Assembly: GCA_030427805.1 (NCBI GenBank) | Contig: JAUICP010000004.1 | Span: 286,705 to 350,704, forward strand | Length of the DNA stretch: 64,000 nt | Direction of reading: 5' to 3' | Source of the DNA: Bdellovibrionia bacterium | Lineage (GTDB): Bacteria; Bdellovibrionota; Bdellovibrionia; Bdellovibrionales; JAGQZY01 | Part shown: positions 36,589 through 46,263 of the stretch, piece after piece | Position numbering within the stretch: position 1 is the first letter of the stretch | How the letters are laid out: the number at the start of each line of letters is the position of its first letter | Program-made: the position numbers and the translations under genes | Notes under the pieces: model-generated | Seen by the model: only the letters and a program-made list of their open reading frames with translations | Databases searched by the model: none | Told to the model about the DNA's origin: nothing

Positions 36589-37646
36589 AGAACTTAAGCC
36601 GTATTTTCCATTCTATCATATCCATCCTTATTTTTTGCTCGGCAGCCGCTGAGACAATGAGCTTTAAGGGCCCTCAGGCGCTTGACCTCAATCAAAATGT
36701 TTTGGGTCAGTCATGCCACTTGATCAATCCAGGGCCAGGATCTATCCCTTGTAATCCGGCACAACTCGTCTTTTCTAAAAGGCCCCAATTTGTGGCCAAT
36801 GTTTCTCTTGGTGAAAATTATCAGCGAGTTGATGCCTATCGAAAAGACATCGAAAACAAAGATGAACTTGCCGTTGTCAAGAAACTGCTCGAAGAGACAG
36901 AGGCTCTCGACCTACAAGCCACAGGAGTGCTCTGGGTTAAAAATTCTTGGTTTTCGCTTGCATACATCCCATTATCCATGAGCTTTTACTCAGAACTGCG
37001 GAACCGATCTTACCCTCGAGTTGACCTAAAGATACTCGTCGAAGAGTCAATTCGCATGCAGCTTGCCAAGCCCTTCGATTTCGAAAAGTGGACCATCAGT
37101 ACAGGCCTACAAATTCGCGCCTCCCAAAGAGAAACTCTTTTTCAGGAACTGGCCCTATTTGATGTCTTAGCGGATCCAGAACTGTTAAATATTCAGCACC
37201 ACGATAGTATTCACTTCGACTTTGGATTTCTTTGGCAGCATAAAATCGAGTGGTCGCCTAAGCTTTCTCTTTTTGTACAGAACATGACTCTGAGTAATTC
37301 TGGCGATTCAACCCCAAAGGAACTCACAAAAAGCTACGCTGATCTCGGTTTTTCCCTCTCGCCTGTGCAAGATAAACTCTGGGGACGCCTAGAAACGGGT
37401 GTAAACTACCGGCTTGATAAAAAAACTTCCCGTTTTATCGATGGTTTTCAACTCGTTGCCAACTACGGACTGGGTTTAATGACGACAAGTGCTTCCATCG
37501 GCAACGAACATTTAGCATTGGGCGTAAGTACGAGTTTTCTTTCGGCCAAAACAGGAATTTCATTTGTGCAGAAGACTCTAAACAATTGGGATGGCGGCAA
37601 AAAAACAGATAATAGCGTGAACCTGGAGTTTGGCCTTGTCTATTAA
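36585..37646 (+). CDS. Outer-membrane beta-barrel protein
   Basis: This 353-residue protein has a signal peptide ending near SAAAET. The sequence after residue 60 alternates hydrophobic and polar residues in strand-like blocks (WFSLAYIPLSMSFYS, WTISTGLQIRAS, LGLMTTSASIGNEHLALGVS) and ends in LEFGLVY, a C-terminal aromatic typical of barrels folded by the BAM complex. The opening 'GPQALDLNQNVLGQSCHLIN' followed by 'CNPAQLVFS' resembles PorV/TraF-type barrels. The gene overlaps its neighbours, so the three products likely work together. Confidence 0.75.
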   Translation: MKNLSRIFHSIISILIFCSAAAETMSFKGPQALDLNQNVLGQSCHLINPGPGSIPCNPAQLVFSKRPQFVANVSLGENYQRVDAYRKDIENKDELAVVKKLLEETEALDLQATGVLWVKNSWFSLAYIPLSMSFYSELRNRSYPRVDLKILVEESIRMQLAKPFDFEKWTISTGLQIRASQRETLFQELALFDVLADPELLNIQHHDSIHFDFGFLWQHKIEWSPKLSLFVQNMTLSNSGDSTPKELTKSYADLGFSLSPVQDKLWGRLETGVNYRLDKKTSRFIDGFQLVANYGLGLMTTSASIGNEHLALGVSTSFLSAKTGISFVQKTLNNWDGGKKTDNSVNLEFGLVY

Positions 37647-38280
37647 ACAATTACTCCGCCCTTTCATTTTAATCACTTTATTGGCTTTCAGTGCAAAAGT
37701 TTCCGCTCAAATCCTCATTCCCGACTCTTCTCCGAGCGAAGCTCAGCCTAAAAAGGAACTCTTTGGCCTTAAAACCGAGACTTCATCAATCGACCTCAAG
37801 GCTATGAATTGGGCTTCGTTTCAAGTTAAAATGGTAGAGCTAGAAAGTCAGCAAATACGTACGGGACTGGCTTATATGATCAGTTCGGGGCTGGTGTTTA
37901 CAGGGGCAACTATCGGCTACTCCAACGTCAATAGCCCCATCGAAAAGTGGGTCTATTCGTTTTCGCAATCACTTTCTATAGCCGCCTTTGGTTACGGCTA
38001 CTATCAGTATCACATCGGAAGTTCGGAACGAAATTTCTATGAACTCTTGTCTTCGTCAAGATCCCTCTCTGACCAACAAAGGGATGAATTGGTTAAAAAC
38101 TATATCGCCCTGAGAGAAAAACAAAAAGAAACAAATAAGTGGATTCATTTTTCGACTTATACGGCTTTGGCAGCTCTCAATATTTATCAAGCAAGCAGAG
38201 AAAGAAATCCAGATGTTAAGAATTCGATGTATTTCTTAGGCGGAATATCCGCCCTTGCCGCTATCTCAATTCAATTTTAA
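37636..38280 (+). CDS. Exported membrane protein, third gene of the envelope operon
   Basis: This 214-residue protein has a signal peptide ending near KVSAQ and three later hydrophobic segments (GLAYMISSGLVFTGATIGYS, SLSIAAFGYGYYQY, MYFLGGISALAAISIQF). No family is recognised. Two TTG codons compete; the second, at 37636, has GGAG 7 nt upstream, while the first is only 1 nt from it, so I chose 37636. The start overlaps the barrel gene by 11 nt. Its 3' end overlaps the convergent helicase gene by 4 nt. Confidence 0.62.
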   Translation: MSIKQLLRPFILITLLAFSAKVSAQILIPDSSPSEAQPKKELFGLKTETSSIDLKAMNWASFQVKMVELESQQIRTGLAYMISSGLVFTGATIGYSNVNSPIEKWVYSFSQSLSIAAFGYGYYQYHIGSSERNFYELLSSSRSLSDQQRDELVKNYIALREKQKETNKWIHFSTYTALAALNIYQASRERNPDVKNSMYFLGGISALAAISIQF

Positions 38281-39941
38281 CGAGGTCTCCGTGACGATCC
38301 AGATGAAGCTCTCCCCGAAGACTTTGAGCGAGACTTCGACTTAAACTTAGATCCTGGCCCTTTGGCTCCAGCCTTTTTCTTTGATCCAAATTTCTTTTTA
38401 GAAGGCCCACCTGACTGAGCTGAGAACTTCTTTTTAGATTGAGAAGGCTTCACAGCTTGTCTTTTTGGCTTCGAAGACGACTTACTTTTAGGCTGATCCG
38501 AAGAATCCTCGAACTTCTTTTTTGGCTTTGAGAAAGATTTTTTCTCGGGCCTATCGTAGGACTCTTCAAATTTTCTCTTTCTGCCACTTAGAGATTTTCT
38601 CTTCGGACGATCCGATGAATCTTCAAATCTCTTCTTTGATTTTGAGAACGACTTTCTTTTGGGCTTTTCGAATAATGCAATTTCACTGGCATCCGAGTTC
38701 GAACGGCCCTTTTTCTTTGAACCGGACTTGGATTTCTTTTCACGAAATTCAATCCGTGTCTTACCACCCGACGACCTGCGCGATGAACCATGCTTTGATG
38801 GTCTATTGTCTCCACCGGGTTTTGAGCGACCTTTAGAGGTTTCAATCATAGCATCTGGAATTTCGTATTTCTTAACAAGCCGATTCCAATCGCCGTACTC
38901 ATTGGGCATAACAAAACTGATAGCTTCGCCCTCTGCACCATTGCGCGCAGTTCGCCCCACTCGATGAACATAGTCTTCATCCTGCATAGGAAGGTCGTAA
39001 TTTATAACATGTTTGATTTGCGGAACATCGATCCCTCGGGCTGCAACATCAGTTGCACAAAGTACTCGGGTTTTACCCTTTTTAAAAGCCTGAATGGTTT
39101 TAGTTCTCTGACTTTGGTTTTTTCCACCGTGAATTGTATCCACGGAGACTCCAAATTCCGCCAGGTACTTTCTGAGTCGATCTGTCTTATATCGAGTCTT
39201 TAAGAAAATAATGACTGAACCATCTCTATCGTTCAGTTCATTAAGTACCAATTCATCTTTTTCTTTCATCGGCACCTTTATAGCAGATTGCCGAATACTC
39301 GAAACTGGCTTGGAATTACTAATAAGAACCGAAGCCGGATTCGTGAGATATTTTTTAGTGAGACTTTTCACTTTCTTATCAAGGGTTGCCGTAAAAAATA
39401 ACGTCTGTCTTTCGTCGGCTTCAGGAAGAAACTTAAGAATTTCCTTAAGCTGGGGTTCGAATCCCATGTCGATCATGCGATCGCCTTCGTCGAGGACCAG
39501 ATAACCAACTCTATTTAACTGAACAGTATTTCTATTCAAATGATCAATCAAACGACCTGGAGTTGCCACGATCACTCGAGGCTTTTTCTGAAGGGTCTTA
39601 AACTGCTTGCGAATATCCTGTCCGCCGAGCAAAGTCGCCGTGTGAAATGGCCCCAAACTTCTTACGAGAGTTTGCAAAAACTGAGAAATCTGAAGTGCCA
39701 ACTCGCGAGTGGGGGCCAATATCAAGCCCGCCTCTTTCGGGTTTTCTAAAAGATAGGTGAGCATCGGAAGCAGGTAAGCGCCAGTCTTTCCCGAGCCCGT
39801 CTCAGAGCACGCAAGGACATCCTGCCCATCCATCAAAAGAGGGATGGCTTTAGCCTGAATTTCTGTGGGTTTTAAAAAACCGATACGATCGAGGGTTTTT
39901 GCCAGGGGTTCTGGTAGATTGAGATCATTAAATGATTGCAT
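38277..39941 (-). CDS. RhlE-like DEAD-box RNA helicase with long basic tail
   Basis: This 554-residue protein has a complete helicase core (about 1-365): SETGSGKTGAY, APTRELALQI, TPGRLIDHL, LDEGDRM (variant DEGD in place of DEAD), FFTATL, ARGIDVP and HRVGRTARNG. A tail of about 185 residues is almost all Lys, Arg, Ser and Gly and contains at least four copies of a unit of about 20 residues (for example RPKRKSFSK.KKRFEDSSD). The tail probably binds RNA and drives condensation or cold-shock function. DEGD rather than DEAD is a mild deviation seen in some family members. The gene is convergent with the envelope operon. Confidence 0.92.
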   Translation of the reverse strand: MQSFNDLNLPEPLAKTLDRIGFLKPTEIQAKAIPLLMDGQDVLACSETGSGKTGAYLLPMLTYLLENPKEAGLILAPTRELALQISQFLQTLVRSLGPFHTATLLGGQDIRKQFKTLQKKPRVIVATPGRLIDHLNRNTVQLNRVGYLVLDEGDRMIDMGFEPQLKEILKFLPEADERQTLFFTATLDKKVKSLTKKYLTNPASVLISNSKPVSSIRQSAIKVPMKEKDELVLNELNDRDGSVIIFLKTRYKTDRLRKYLAEFGVSVDTIHGGKNQSQRTKTIQAFKKGKTRVLCATDVAARGIDVPQIKHVINYDLPMQDEDYVHRVGRTARNGAEGEAISFVMPNEYGDWNRLVKKYEIPDAMIETSKGRSKPGGDNRPSKHGSSRRSSGGKTRIEFREKKSKSGSKKKGRSNSDASEIALFEKPKRKSFSKSKKRFEDSSDRPKRKSLSGRKRKFEESYDRPEKKSFSKPKKKFEDSSDQPKSKSSSKPKRQAVKPSQSKKKFSAQSGGPSKKKFGSKKKAGAKGPGSKFKSKSRSKSSGRASSGSSRRPR

Positions 39942-40109
39942 GGGAAGCGGTTCCTTTTCCTAGTAGTTCTTCACGAAAAGAGAACTTAGCCAATCCAGAT
40001 TCCCTTACTGTAGGCCCTAGATATCATCTCTCGAAGCTCTGTGTCAACAGGGGGTGTAATTTCCTCATGCACTCTCTCAATTTAAACTTTGTTCGCTTAT
40101 ACCTTGGCC

Positions 40110-41210
40110 TTAGGCCCTTTTAGAGATCGGTAGAAGAATCTCAAACTTCTTACCGTCGACATCGTAGTAGATTCTTCCGCCGTGGGACTCCACGATTTCA
40201 CTGGACAAACTCAAGCCTAAACCAGTGCCATGGGCGTATTCTTTTGTCGTAAAGTAGGGCGTAAAGATTTTCTCGGCCAACTCCTTCGAGATCCCACGTC
40301 CCGCATCTTTGTAGGTAATCAGGACCTGATTGCTTTTATAGTCCTGAACCGCAATGTCGATTTCTTTGGGCTGATTGGTCTCGAGAATTTCATCCACTGA
40401 GTTGTTGATGAGGTTAATAAAAACCTGAGCCATTAGAGAAGGGTTACATTTCACCCGACTCTCTGTGGAAGTTTTGAAATTAATTCGAATATCATTTTGC
40501 TTCAAAAGACCTAAGCAGGAGGACAATGAAATTTCAACCAGGTCACTAACGTACATGAGCTCCGAATGGTTGCCTTGGGGCCTTGAAATCGTTCTCAGTC
40601 CTTTGACGATCTCGCTAATCCGAGCCACGGTGTCCCTAATTCCTTGCGCCTCTTCTTCTATCAATTCAAGATCGATATCTTTACTTTGAATAAATTTTTG
40701 AATTCTCTGAGCTCGACCAGAAATAATCGAAAGAGGATTATTAATTTCATGGGCAATATAACCTGAAACCTTACCAAGCTCTGCTAAATTAGCGGAATTG
40801 TAGAGAGCCATTTTCTTCATTTCGATTTCCCTTTCGAGCTTCTTTCTTTCAGAGATGTCAACTGAAACGGCAATTGAACGAAGGAACTCTCCCTCCTCAT
40901 CCTTTTCTGATGTCGCTGTCAGAAGAACATCGACTTTATCACCATTTTTTTTGATAAATTCGTATTCAATATCTCGGCAATAACCGTGTTCAAAGAAAAA
41001 CTCTAAAACGTCTACCGCTTTTTTTTGGCTATCCTCAGAGAGAAACTCCGTAGATCGACGACCAATAACTTCAGACTCTTCATAACCGAGGGTTTTCAGC
41101 CAGAGGCTGCTGACGTATTCAATACAGCCGCTTTTATCAATTGAATGCATCATTACGGGGATGTCGCGATAGAGATTGAAATAATCAAAAGAGTGGTCAT
41201 CTGTTGTCAT
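40110..41210 (-). CDS. PAS-domain sensor histidine kinase
   Basis: This 366-residue soluble kinase has a PAS domain (about 10-122, ending at the DISERKKLE hinge), then a dimerisation helix with the phospho-acceptor His154 in YIAHEINNPL, the N box INLINNSVDE, G1 DAGRGIS, an F box FTPYFTTK and G2 GTGLGLSLS. There is no membrane segment, so it senses an internal signal such as redox, light or a small ligand. No response regulator gene is adjacent, making it an orphan. There is no clear Shine-Dalgarno before the ATG. Confidence 0.94.
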   Translation of the reverse strand: MTTDDHSFDYFNLYRDIPVMMHSIDKSGCIEYVSSLWLKTLGYEESEVIGRRSTEFLSEDSQKKAVDVLEFFFEHGYCRDIEYEFIKKNGDKVDVLLTATSEKDEEGEFLRSIAVSVDISERKKLEREIEMKKMALYNSANLAELGKVSGYIAHEINNPLSIISGRAQRIQKFIQSKDIDLELIEEEAQGIRDTVARISEIVKGLRTISRPQGNHSELMYVSDLVEISLSSCLGLLKQNDIRINFKTSTESRVKCNPSLMAQVFINLINNSVDEILETNQPKEIDIAVQDYKSNQVLITYKDAGRGISKELAEKIFTPYFTTKEYAHGTGLGLSLSSEIVESHGGRIYYDVDGKKFEILLPISKRA

Positions 41211-41448
41211 GAACTTTTGTTTACCGAGTTTATTAGAAAAAACCTACACAAATATTCACGGCTAGCACAAAAATTTTAGCCTGATCATTCCTCAAACCAA
41301 ATCAATTTCGAACTGGATATTTCAAAACTATCTATCAAGCATGAAATCTTTACCCTACCGAAAGTTCTCAGAGAGTCCCGGTTGACCCCGTAGACGCTAT
41401 GTGTCAAAAGGCCTCCATTAAATTTCAATCACACTAACGAGGTTATTT

Positions 41449-43113
41449 ATGAACGTTCGAGATCTATTACTTGGACTAGCGGTTTCAGGAGCTATTTTTT
41501 CGACATCAACTCAAGCTCTAGCAAATACTTGTGAAACTCAGTTTAGTTCCATGTACGCCCAAGCTGAATTCTATAACGAAACAATTAATATTGCTGGCGC
41601 TAAAATCAAAATTGGTCAGTTCAAAAGCTTTCTCAGTGGTACAGAGCTTAAAGCTCTTCATAGAGAAACAGTGACCGATTGGGAAAACAGTGTTTTCACG
41701 GTCGATGTTGGTCGCGCCCCTGGTAAATCTGGGTTTGGCTTCAACCAATTTGAGTACGATAGGAATCTAGTTCGAATCAATTACATGGGCGGAGCTTCAG
41801 AGTACTATCTTGTTGTATCCTCTGAGGCGGTTCGCGTCGGTGATATTTCAGGAATCAAACTCTACACCGAGAATAAGTTTGGTGAACAAACAGAATTCCT
41901 TGTTCAAGACGTTAAGGATAGCACTTCAAGCTTCTTTTCTGGAAAAACCGGTCAAGGTGTCACAGTTGAAGCTCCTTTAAAACTCGCAAAGAACTCTAAG
42001 GTACAGGGTTTTGGCGAACAATTTGCTGTCGATATGAGCAAAGCTAATGTGAAGTACCAAGGAATGAACATTAATGAAGCCCTTGTCGTTCCCGGTGGAC
42101 CTGTTTGGGTAAACACTGTTGAGTGGCTAGAAGTACCGATCGCCGTACAAAACAGTCTTCCAGAAATGGATAGAACCTATACGACTTATGCCCTCAAGGT
42201 TCAGTACACCGATGGTGAAGTCGCTTTTTACCATGTTGACGATATTTCTGGAGATGAAGGTCTGTATACCCTTCTTTTAGACGACGAAAATGGAGACCGC
42301 GTTGGTGATCTCACAATCCGATTTGAAAGTGGCGAACTCTTTGAAGGCAAATTCCATATGTCGGGATTATTTCCTAAGGGAACAGGTGTATCTATTACGA
42401 TGAATCCTGTTAAAAAGGGAGGTACTTTCCCACCAACCTCTCCATTTCCACCTTGGGGTGGTGGCCAACCCTTTCCTGGTCCTTCGACCCCAACTCCTGT
42501 AGGTCTTCCCCAACCAGGCCCAGTACTTCCTGACCCTGTTGGCCTTCCACAGACTTTCCCATCAATTATTAATGGAATCGTAGCTCCTAACCCGAATGTT
42601 GTGGGACTTCCCCAGCCCGGTGAATTTGTAACTTTTGGTGATACGACGGTTATGATGGCGACGTTTCAAAGAGACCGCCTCTACGTTAATCTCAATGCGC
42701 GAGCCACTGTTTTTCCTGCACCACTTTACGTCGCTTCTGCAGAGTATGGTAGAGCGAACACGGTTGATTTTAAATCGGCGCGAGTCTTTAAACTTTTGCT
42801 TTCTGATGGACGAGTTCTACCTTACCTATTAACTGGTTCCAAAGTTGTTGATGGAACGACGATTGACTATCAAGTGGTCAACCCTAACGGTAAAGAACTC
42901 ACATTTACTACAGAAGCAGATCGTCACGGTGGAGAGCCCGTTAAGTTTTACGGAAGTACTGCCGATGGACTTAGCTTTTCACTGAATCTTGCGAGCCAAG
43001 GTAATCCCGGACGTCCGGTTGGACTTCCTCAGCCAGGAACGGGTAACGACGATGATATCGCCGGAATTACGATTCCGATTGGACTTCCCTTCCCTGGTCA
43101 AAATCAAGAATAG
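41449..43113 (+). CDS. Secreted protein with VGLPQPG repeats
   Basis: This 554-residue protein has a signal peptide ending near QALANT. No domain is recognised. Two strand-rich halves (about 30-320 and 390-520) flank a Pro/Gly-rich linker with the unit V-G-L-P-Q-P repeated at about residues 347, 363, 384 and 525, and a weaker PIGLPFPG at the end. Each half has a D-G-[ER]-V segment (QYTDGEVAFYHVDD and LLSDGRVLPYLLTG), suggesting an internal duplication. GAGG lies 6 nt before the ATG. The next gene starts 12 nt later, so the two are probably an operon. Confidence 0.62.
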   Translation: MNVRDLLLGLAVSGAIFSTSTQALANTCETQFSSMYAQAEFYNETINIAGAKIKIGQFKSFLSGTELKALHRETVTDWENSVFTVDVGRAPGKSGFGFNQFEYDRNLVRINYMGGASEYYLVVSSEAVRVGDISGIKLYTENKFGEQTEFLVQDVKDSTSSFFSGKTGQGVTVEAPLKLAKNSKVQGFGEQFAVDMSKANVKYQGMNINEALVVPGGPVWVNTVEWLEVPIAVQNSLPEMDRTYTTYALKVQYTDGEVAFYHVDDISGDEGLYTLLLDDENGDRVGDLTIRFESGELFEGKFHMSGLFPKGTGVSITMNPVKKGGTFPPTSPFPPWGGGQPFPGPSTPTPVGLPQPGPVLPDPVGLPQTFPSIINGIVAPNPNVVGLPQPGEFVTFGDTTVMMATFQRDRLYVNLNARATVFPAPLYVASAEYGRANTVDFKSARVFKLLLSDGRVLPYLLTGSKVVDGTTIDYQVVNPNGKELTFTTEADRHGGEPVKFYGSTADGLSFSLNLASQGNPGRPVGLPQPGTGNDDDIAGITIPIGLPFPGQNQE

Positions 43114-43125
43114 GTCTGATCATAA

Positions 43126-44433
43126 ATGACTCTTCAGCCTGCAAGAGAAACTCGGTTTTTTTCAAGACTCATAATCATTTTGATTATGGGTCTTTTTTGC
43201 TTTTCTCAAAACTCTAAAGCTCAACTTTGCGCCATTCAATTTACTCAAATGGACGAGGAATCAAGGAACCGCGTTCGAAGCTATTTAACCTCTAGAGAGG
43301 CTCAACAGGACTTTCCCATTGAATCCATCTTTTATTTTCAGCAGGCCTTTAAAGTAGACTCCCGGTTAAAGAACGCATTTAACAAACTTGGTTTTGAATT
43401 TACCGAGCAACAAACGGTGATCCCGACCTGGTTGACTGTTTACAAAAACTATATTCGAGAGGTCTCTCATATACCTGCGGATAAAAAAATACTTCCGGCT
43501 TTGGCTCTACAAAATCAAAGCAGCCGAAAAATTCTTTTTTTTCGCCCTGGGCTTGACCCTTGGCCTCAAGATGGGAATTACCTAATCCACACAGGATCAC
43601 TCAGTTACAAAACATTTGTCAGAGCAGTTTCCAACGGGATGTTTCCCACTAATTTTTCAGGCCTCCACGATATTTCCCACCTTGTCGGCTTTCTCACTGA
43701 CCCAGAAAACTACATGACAACGATTCGAAAGCTATTTGAAGAAAAGTCAGATATTGAAGATGGAAAAGCTCAGGTTCAAGGAGAATACCGAGAACTCCAC
43801 TTTGTCACCGAACTCCTTTCTCTCCCGCATACGGATAAGCACGAAGAAGTTCTTGGTGAGATCGGTTTTAATCCGAAGGCACTCGACCAGCCCAGCAGTC
43901 CTCAGGAAGTTATTGATATTTATAAATCCATGGATTGGCACTTGATAACTCAATCAATTCAAGGAATCCAGCAAAGAACGACGGGACTTATCGGCAAGTT
44001 TGGTGGAATTGTGGCCCACCCACCCGAGGCGCAAACCAATCTCGAATACATGGTCCCCGTGATACTCAATAAATTGGTCGATCAGGACATCTATCCCTAT
44101 AGTCGCTTAACTGGCGACGAAATGGCATACAACTCGATATCTTTTGCTGCAGCTGAACTCGAGTACCTTTTGGCTCTTTGGAAGCAGCCGGAATCAGTCC
44201 TTCAACAAGCTTTTCCCCAGTTGAATCTGACGAAAAATCAAATTGAAGTACATATCAGAGAAGGTCTTGCGCGCTACCACTGGGCCCTTTGGTATGGATC
44301 GAAAAACCTTTCTATGTCGGTCTTTATGAACGAGGTTTTCTTTTCGAAAAGTCCCGATAGCCATAGCGTTAACTACATTCGTGGACTCAGGGGCGAAAAT
44401 TCTCGCCTGTTCCGTTTACTTACGGAGCTTTAA
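43126..44433 (+). CDS. Secreted protein of unknown function, partner of the VGLPQPG protein
   Basis: This 435-residue protein has a signal peptide ending near NSKAQ. No family is recognised. A conspicuous HDISHLVGFL (His-Asp-x-x-His) near residue 184 and a later THFVTELLSLPH-like element could be a metal site, but no known protease motif is complete. The protein is mostly helical. It starts 12 nt after the VGLPQPG gene. Its 3' end overlaps the convergent methyltransferase gene by 14 nt. Confidence 0.58.
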   Translation: MTLQPARETRFFSRLIIILIMGLFCFSQNSKAQLCAIQFTQMDEESRNRVRSYLTSREAQQDFPIESIFYFQQAFKVDSRLKNAFNKLGFEFTEQQTVIPTWLTVYKNYIREVSHIPADKKILPALALQNQSSRKILFFRPGLDPWPQDGNYLIHTGSLSYKTFVRAVSNGMFPTNFSGLHDISHLVGFLTDPENYMTTIRKLFEEKSDIEDGKAQVQGEYRELHFVTELLSLPHTDKHEEVLGEIGFNPKALDQPSSPQEVIDIYKSMDWHLITQSIQGIQQRTTGLIGKFGGIVAHPPEAQTNLEYMVPVILNKLVDQDIYPYSRLTGDEMAYNSISFAAAELEYLLALWKQPESVLQQAFPQLNLTKNQIEVHIREGLARYHWALWYGSKNLSMSVFMNEVFFSKSPDSHSVNYIRGLRGENSRLFRLLTEL

Positions 44434-45394
44434 ATAAGAAACACCAATGGACCTTTTGATTGTGAAAATCAAAAGGAATGGTCTCTGAAGTCATATTCTG
44501 GGGGGAATACTGCTTGAGATGGGCACTCAATCGAAACTTAGAGTGATTATTTGAAAAATAAAGCGAACCACCGGGATTGAGTAACTTCAGACAGGCCTCG
44601 ACCAGTGAGTCCTGATCCCTTAACACATCAAACGACTTGGCTTCCATTCGTTTCGAGTTAGAAAAACTCGGTGGATCTAAAAATATCACATCATATTTAT
44701 TTCTACAGGAGTCTACCCAAGCCAGAACATCGCTATGAATAAATTGATGATCACCTGGGTTAAGATCGTTCAACTTATAATTGTCTCTTCCCCACTCCAG
44801 GTAGGTCTTAGAAATATCAACATTTGTGGTTGATGCACCACCAAGTGCCGCGGCCAAGCCAACAGAGCAGGTGTATGAAAACAAGTTGAGAAAGGTTCCT
44901 TGGTTGCTCTTTTGAAATTGATTTCTTAGTGGCCTGTGATCGAGAAAAAGTCCAGTATCTAAGTAATCGTGGAGATTCACATAGTAACTCCGTTTGCCCT
45001 CGCTGACGACCTGTCGAGAATTTTCATGGGCGATTTTTTCGTACTGGTCCGTTCCTTTTTGCACCTTTCGCATCTTCCATATGATTTGATCCTTTGAACA
45101 AGCAAAGAGCTTCACAAGTGCATCTTCGATTTCTTTAATCATCAAAGGTTTTCGTGACTCATCTCTGGATTCAGTTCGATCGTAAATCAAAAACTGCTCG
45201 CCATAGCGATCGATGTAAAAGGGGTATTCAGGAATCTGCCAATCGTAAAGGCGATAGGCCTCCACGCCGACTTGCTTGATCCAAGACTTGCGCTTTTTAA
45301 AGTTCTTTTTTAAGAGGTTTTCGATAGCAGACATAATATTGAGGCAACTTATAGCACAGATTTGCGGGACATTTTTGAAAATTTTCTGTCCCAT
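44420..45394 (-). CDS. Class I rRNA methyltransferase, RlmK/RlmI-like
   Basis: This 324-residue enzyme has the RlmK/RlmI-type layout: a start region like RlmL's C-terminal half (KKNFKKRKSWIKQ, then YRLYDWQIPEYPFYIDRYGE), the SAM-binding LNLFSYTCSVGLAAALGGA, the acidic end of strand 2 (TNVDISKTYLEWGRDN) and the catalytic loop DPPSFSNSKRM. In Escherichia coli the RlmK half makes m7G2069 in 23S rRNA, so a similar role on 23S rRNA is likely. The ATG at 45394 has AGGGG 7 nt upstream; a second ATG 20 codons in would also preserve the family core. Confidence 0.82.
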   Translation of the reverse strand: MGQKIFKNVPQICAISCLNIMSAIENLLKKNFKKRKSWIKQVGVEAYRLYDWQIPEYPFYIDRYGEQFLIYDRTESRDESRKPLMIKEIEDALVKLFACSKDQIIWKMRKVQKGTDQYEKIAHENSRQVVSEGKRSYYVNLHDYLDTGLFLDHRPLRNQFQKSNQGTFLNLFSYTCSVGLAAALGGASTTNVDISKTYLEWGRDNYKLNDLNPGDHQFIHSDVLAWVDSCRNKYDVIFLDPPSFSNSKRMEAKSFDVLRDQDSLVEACLKLLNPGGSLYFSNNHSKFRLSAHLKQYSPQNMTSETIPFDFHNQKVHWCFLFKAP

Positions 45395-45492
45395 CGACTA
45401 ACCCCTGTGCAGCCAAAATTAGATAGCGTCTCAAAAGTGGAAATCAAGAAGCTAAGTCAATGGATTTACTCATGAAGTGATAAAATTAGGGT

Positions 45493-46227
45493 ATGGGTAG
45501 GGAATTTTCAATCAGTGTCCTCTTAAGGGTACTCATTATTTTAGTTTCGGCGCTAGGACTCAGTTCCTGCAGTGAGCGCAAGATTTCTGGTTCCAGTAGC
45601 TCATTGAGCTCCAATCAAGGAATCAACTCATCGGTACAGTGTGATCTCGCCCCAGAGAACCTAAGAAGCCCAAAGAGTATTGCCGACTCCATCGCACTTA
45701 TTAATAGTTTACCCAAGCCAGTGAGTATCCATTGCTTTTTAAAAAATCTCGATCTTCCACTGAATTTCGTGGCGACCTCTAGTAGCTTTAGCGCCCAGCC
45801 TTCGCCCGGTATTGAGTCTCCTCGGATCTTTCTTATCCACGAGCAATTTATAATGAGTGTCGTGCCCGGTGGATTCGGCATGACGGCTGTAGAATTTGGC
45901 GAAGTCATTAATAGCAACCTCAGTATCAAGGGCGAAATTCACTTTCCTGTGGATTCAGAGTTGGCCACAGATGCAGCCTTTTCAAGTATTTTAAACAATT
46001 CTACTGGTGGCACCAGCTGTAGAATATGCCACAACAATGAAGTTAGTCAGGGAGGCGATGCCTATGCCTCGCGAATGGTTGCACCTGACCCCTTCGAACT
46101 TGTCAGTAAAGAAGACGTAATGAAACAGGCTGAGGACTGTTCTCCTGAAACTGATTGGTTTCGCTGTGAAATGTTGAGAGTCATTCTCTCGAAACCCGAC
46201 CTGAAAGAAGAAGGCTGGCCCTTTTAG
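45493..46227 (+). CDS. Lipoprotein with one c-type heme motif
   Basis: This 244-residue protein has a lipobox LSSC at about residue 27. The mature part starts with a Ser-rich linker and later carries SCRICHNNE, a C-x-x-C-H heme-attachment motif. Two more Cys near the C-terminus (AEDCSPE, FRCEMLR) may pair. It should be a periplasmic electron carrier or heme sensor. The start is uncertain: ATG at 45493 has AGGG only 1 nt away, while an ATC codon eight codons later has AGGG 8 nt upstream. Confidence 0.65.
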   Translation: MGREFSISVLLRVLIILVSALGLSSCSERKISGSSSSLSSNQGINSSVQCDLAPENLRSPKSIADSIALINSLPKPVSIHCFLKNLDLPLNFVATSSSFSAQPSPGIESPRIFLIHEQFIMSVVPGGFGMTAVEFGEVINSNLSIKGEIHFPVDSELATDAAFSSILNNSTGGTSCRICHNNEVSQGGDAYASRMVAPDPFELVSKEDVMKQAEDCSPETDWFRCEMLRVILSKPDLKEEGWPF

Positions 46228-46263
46228 AAGAAGCCTTGCCCCTCCGCCATTTAAATTTTGAGA

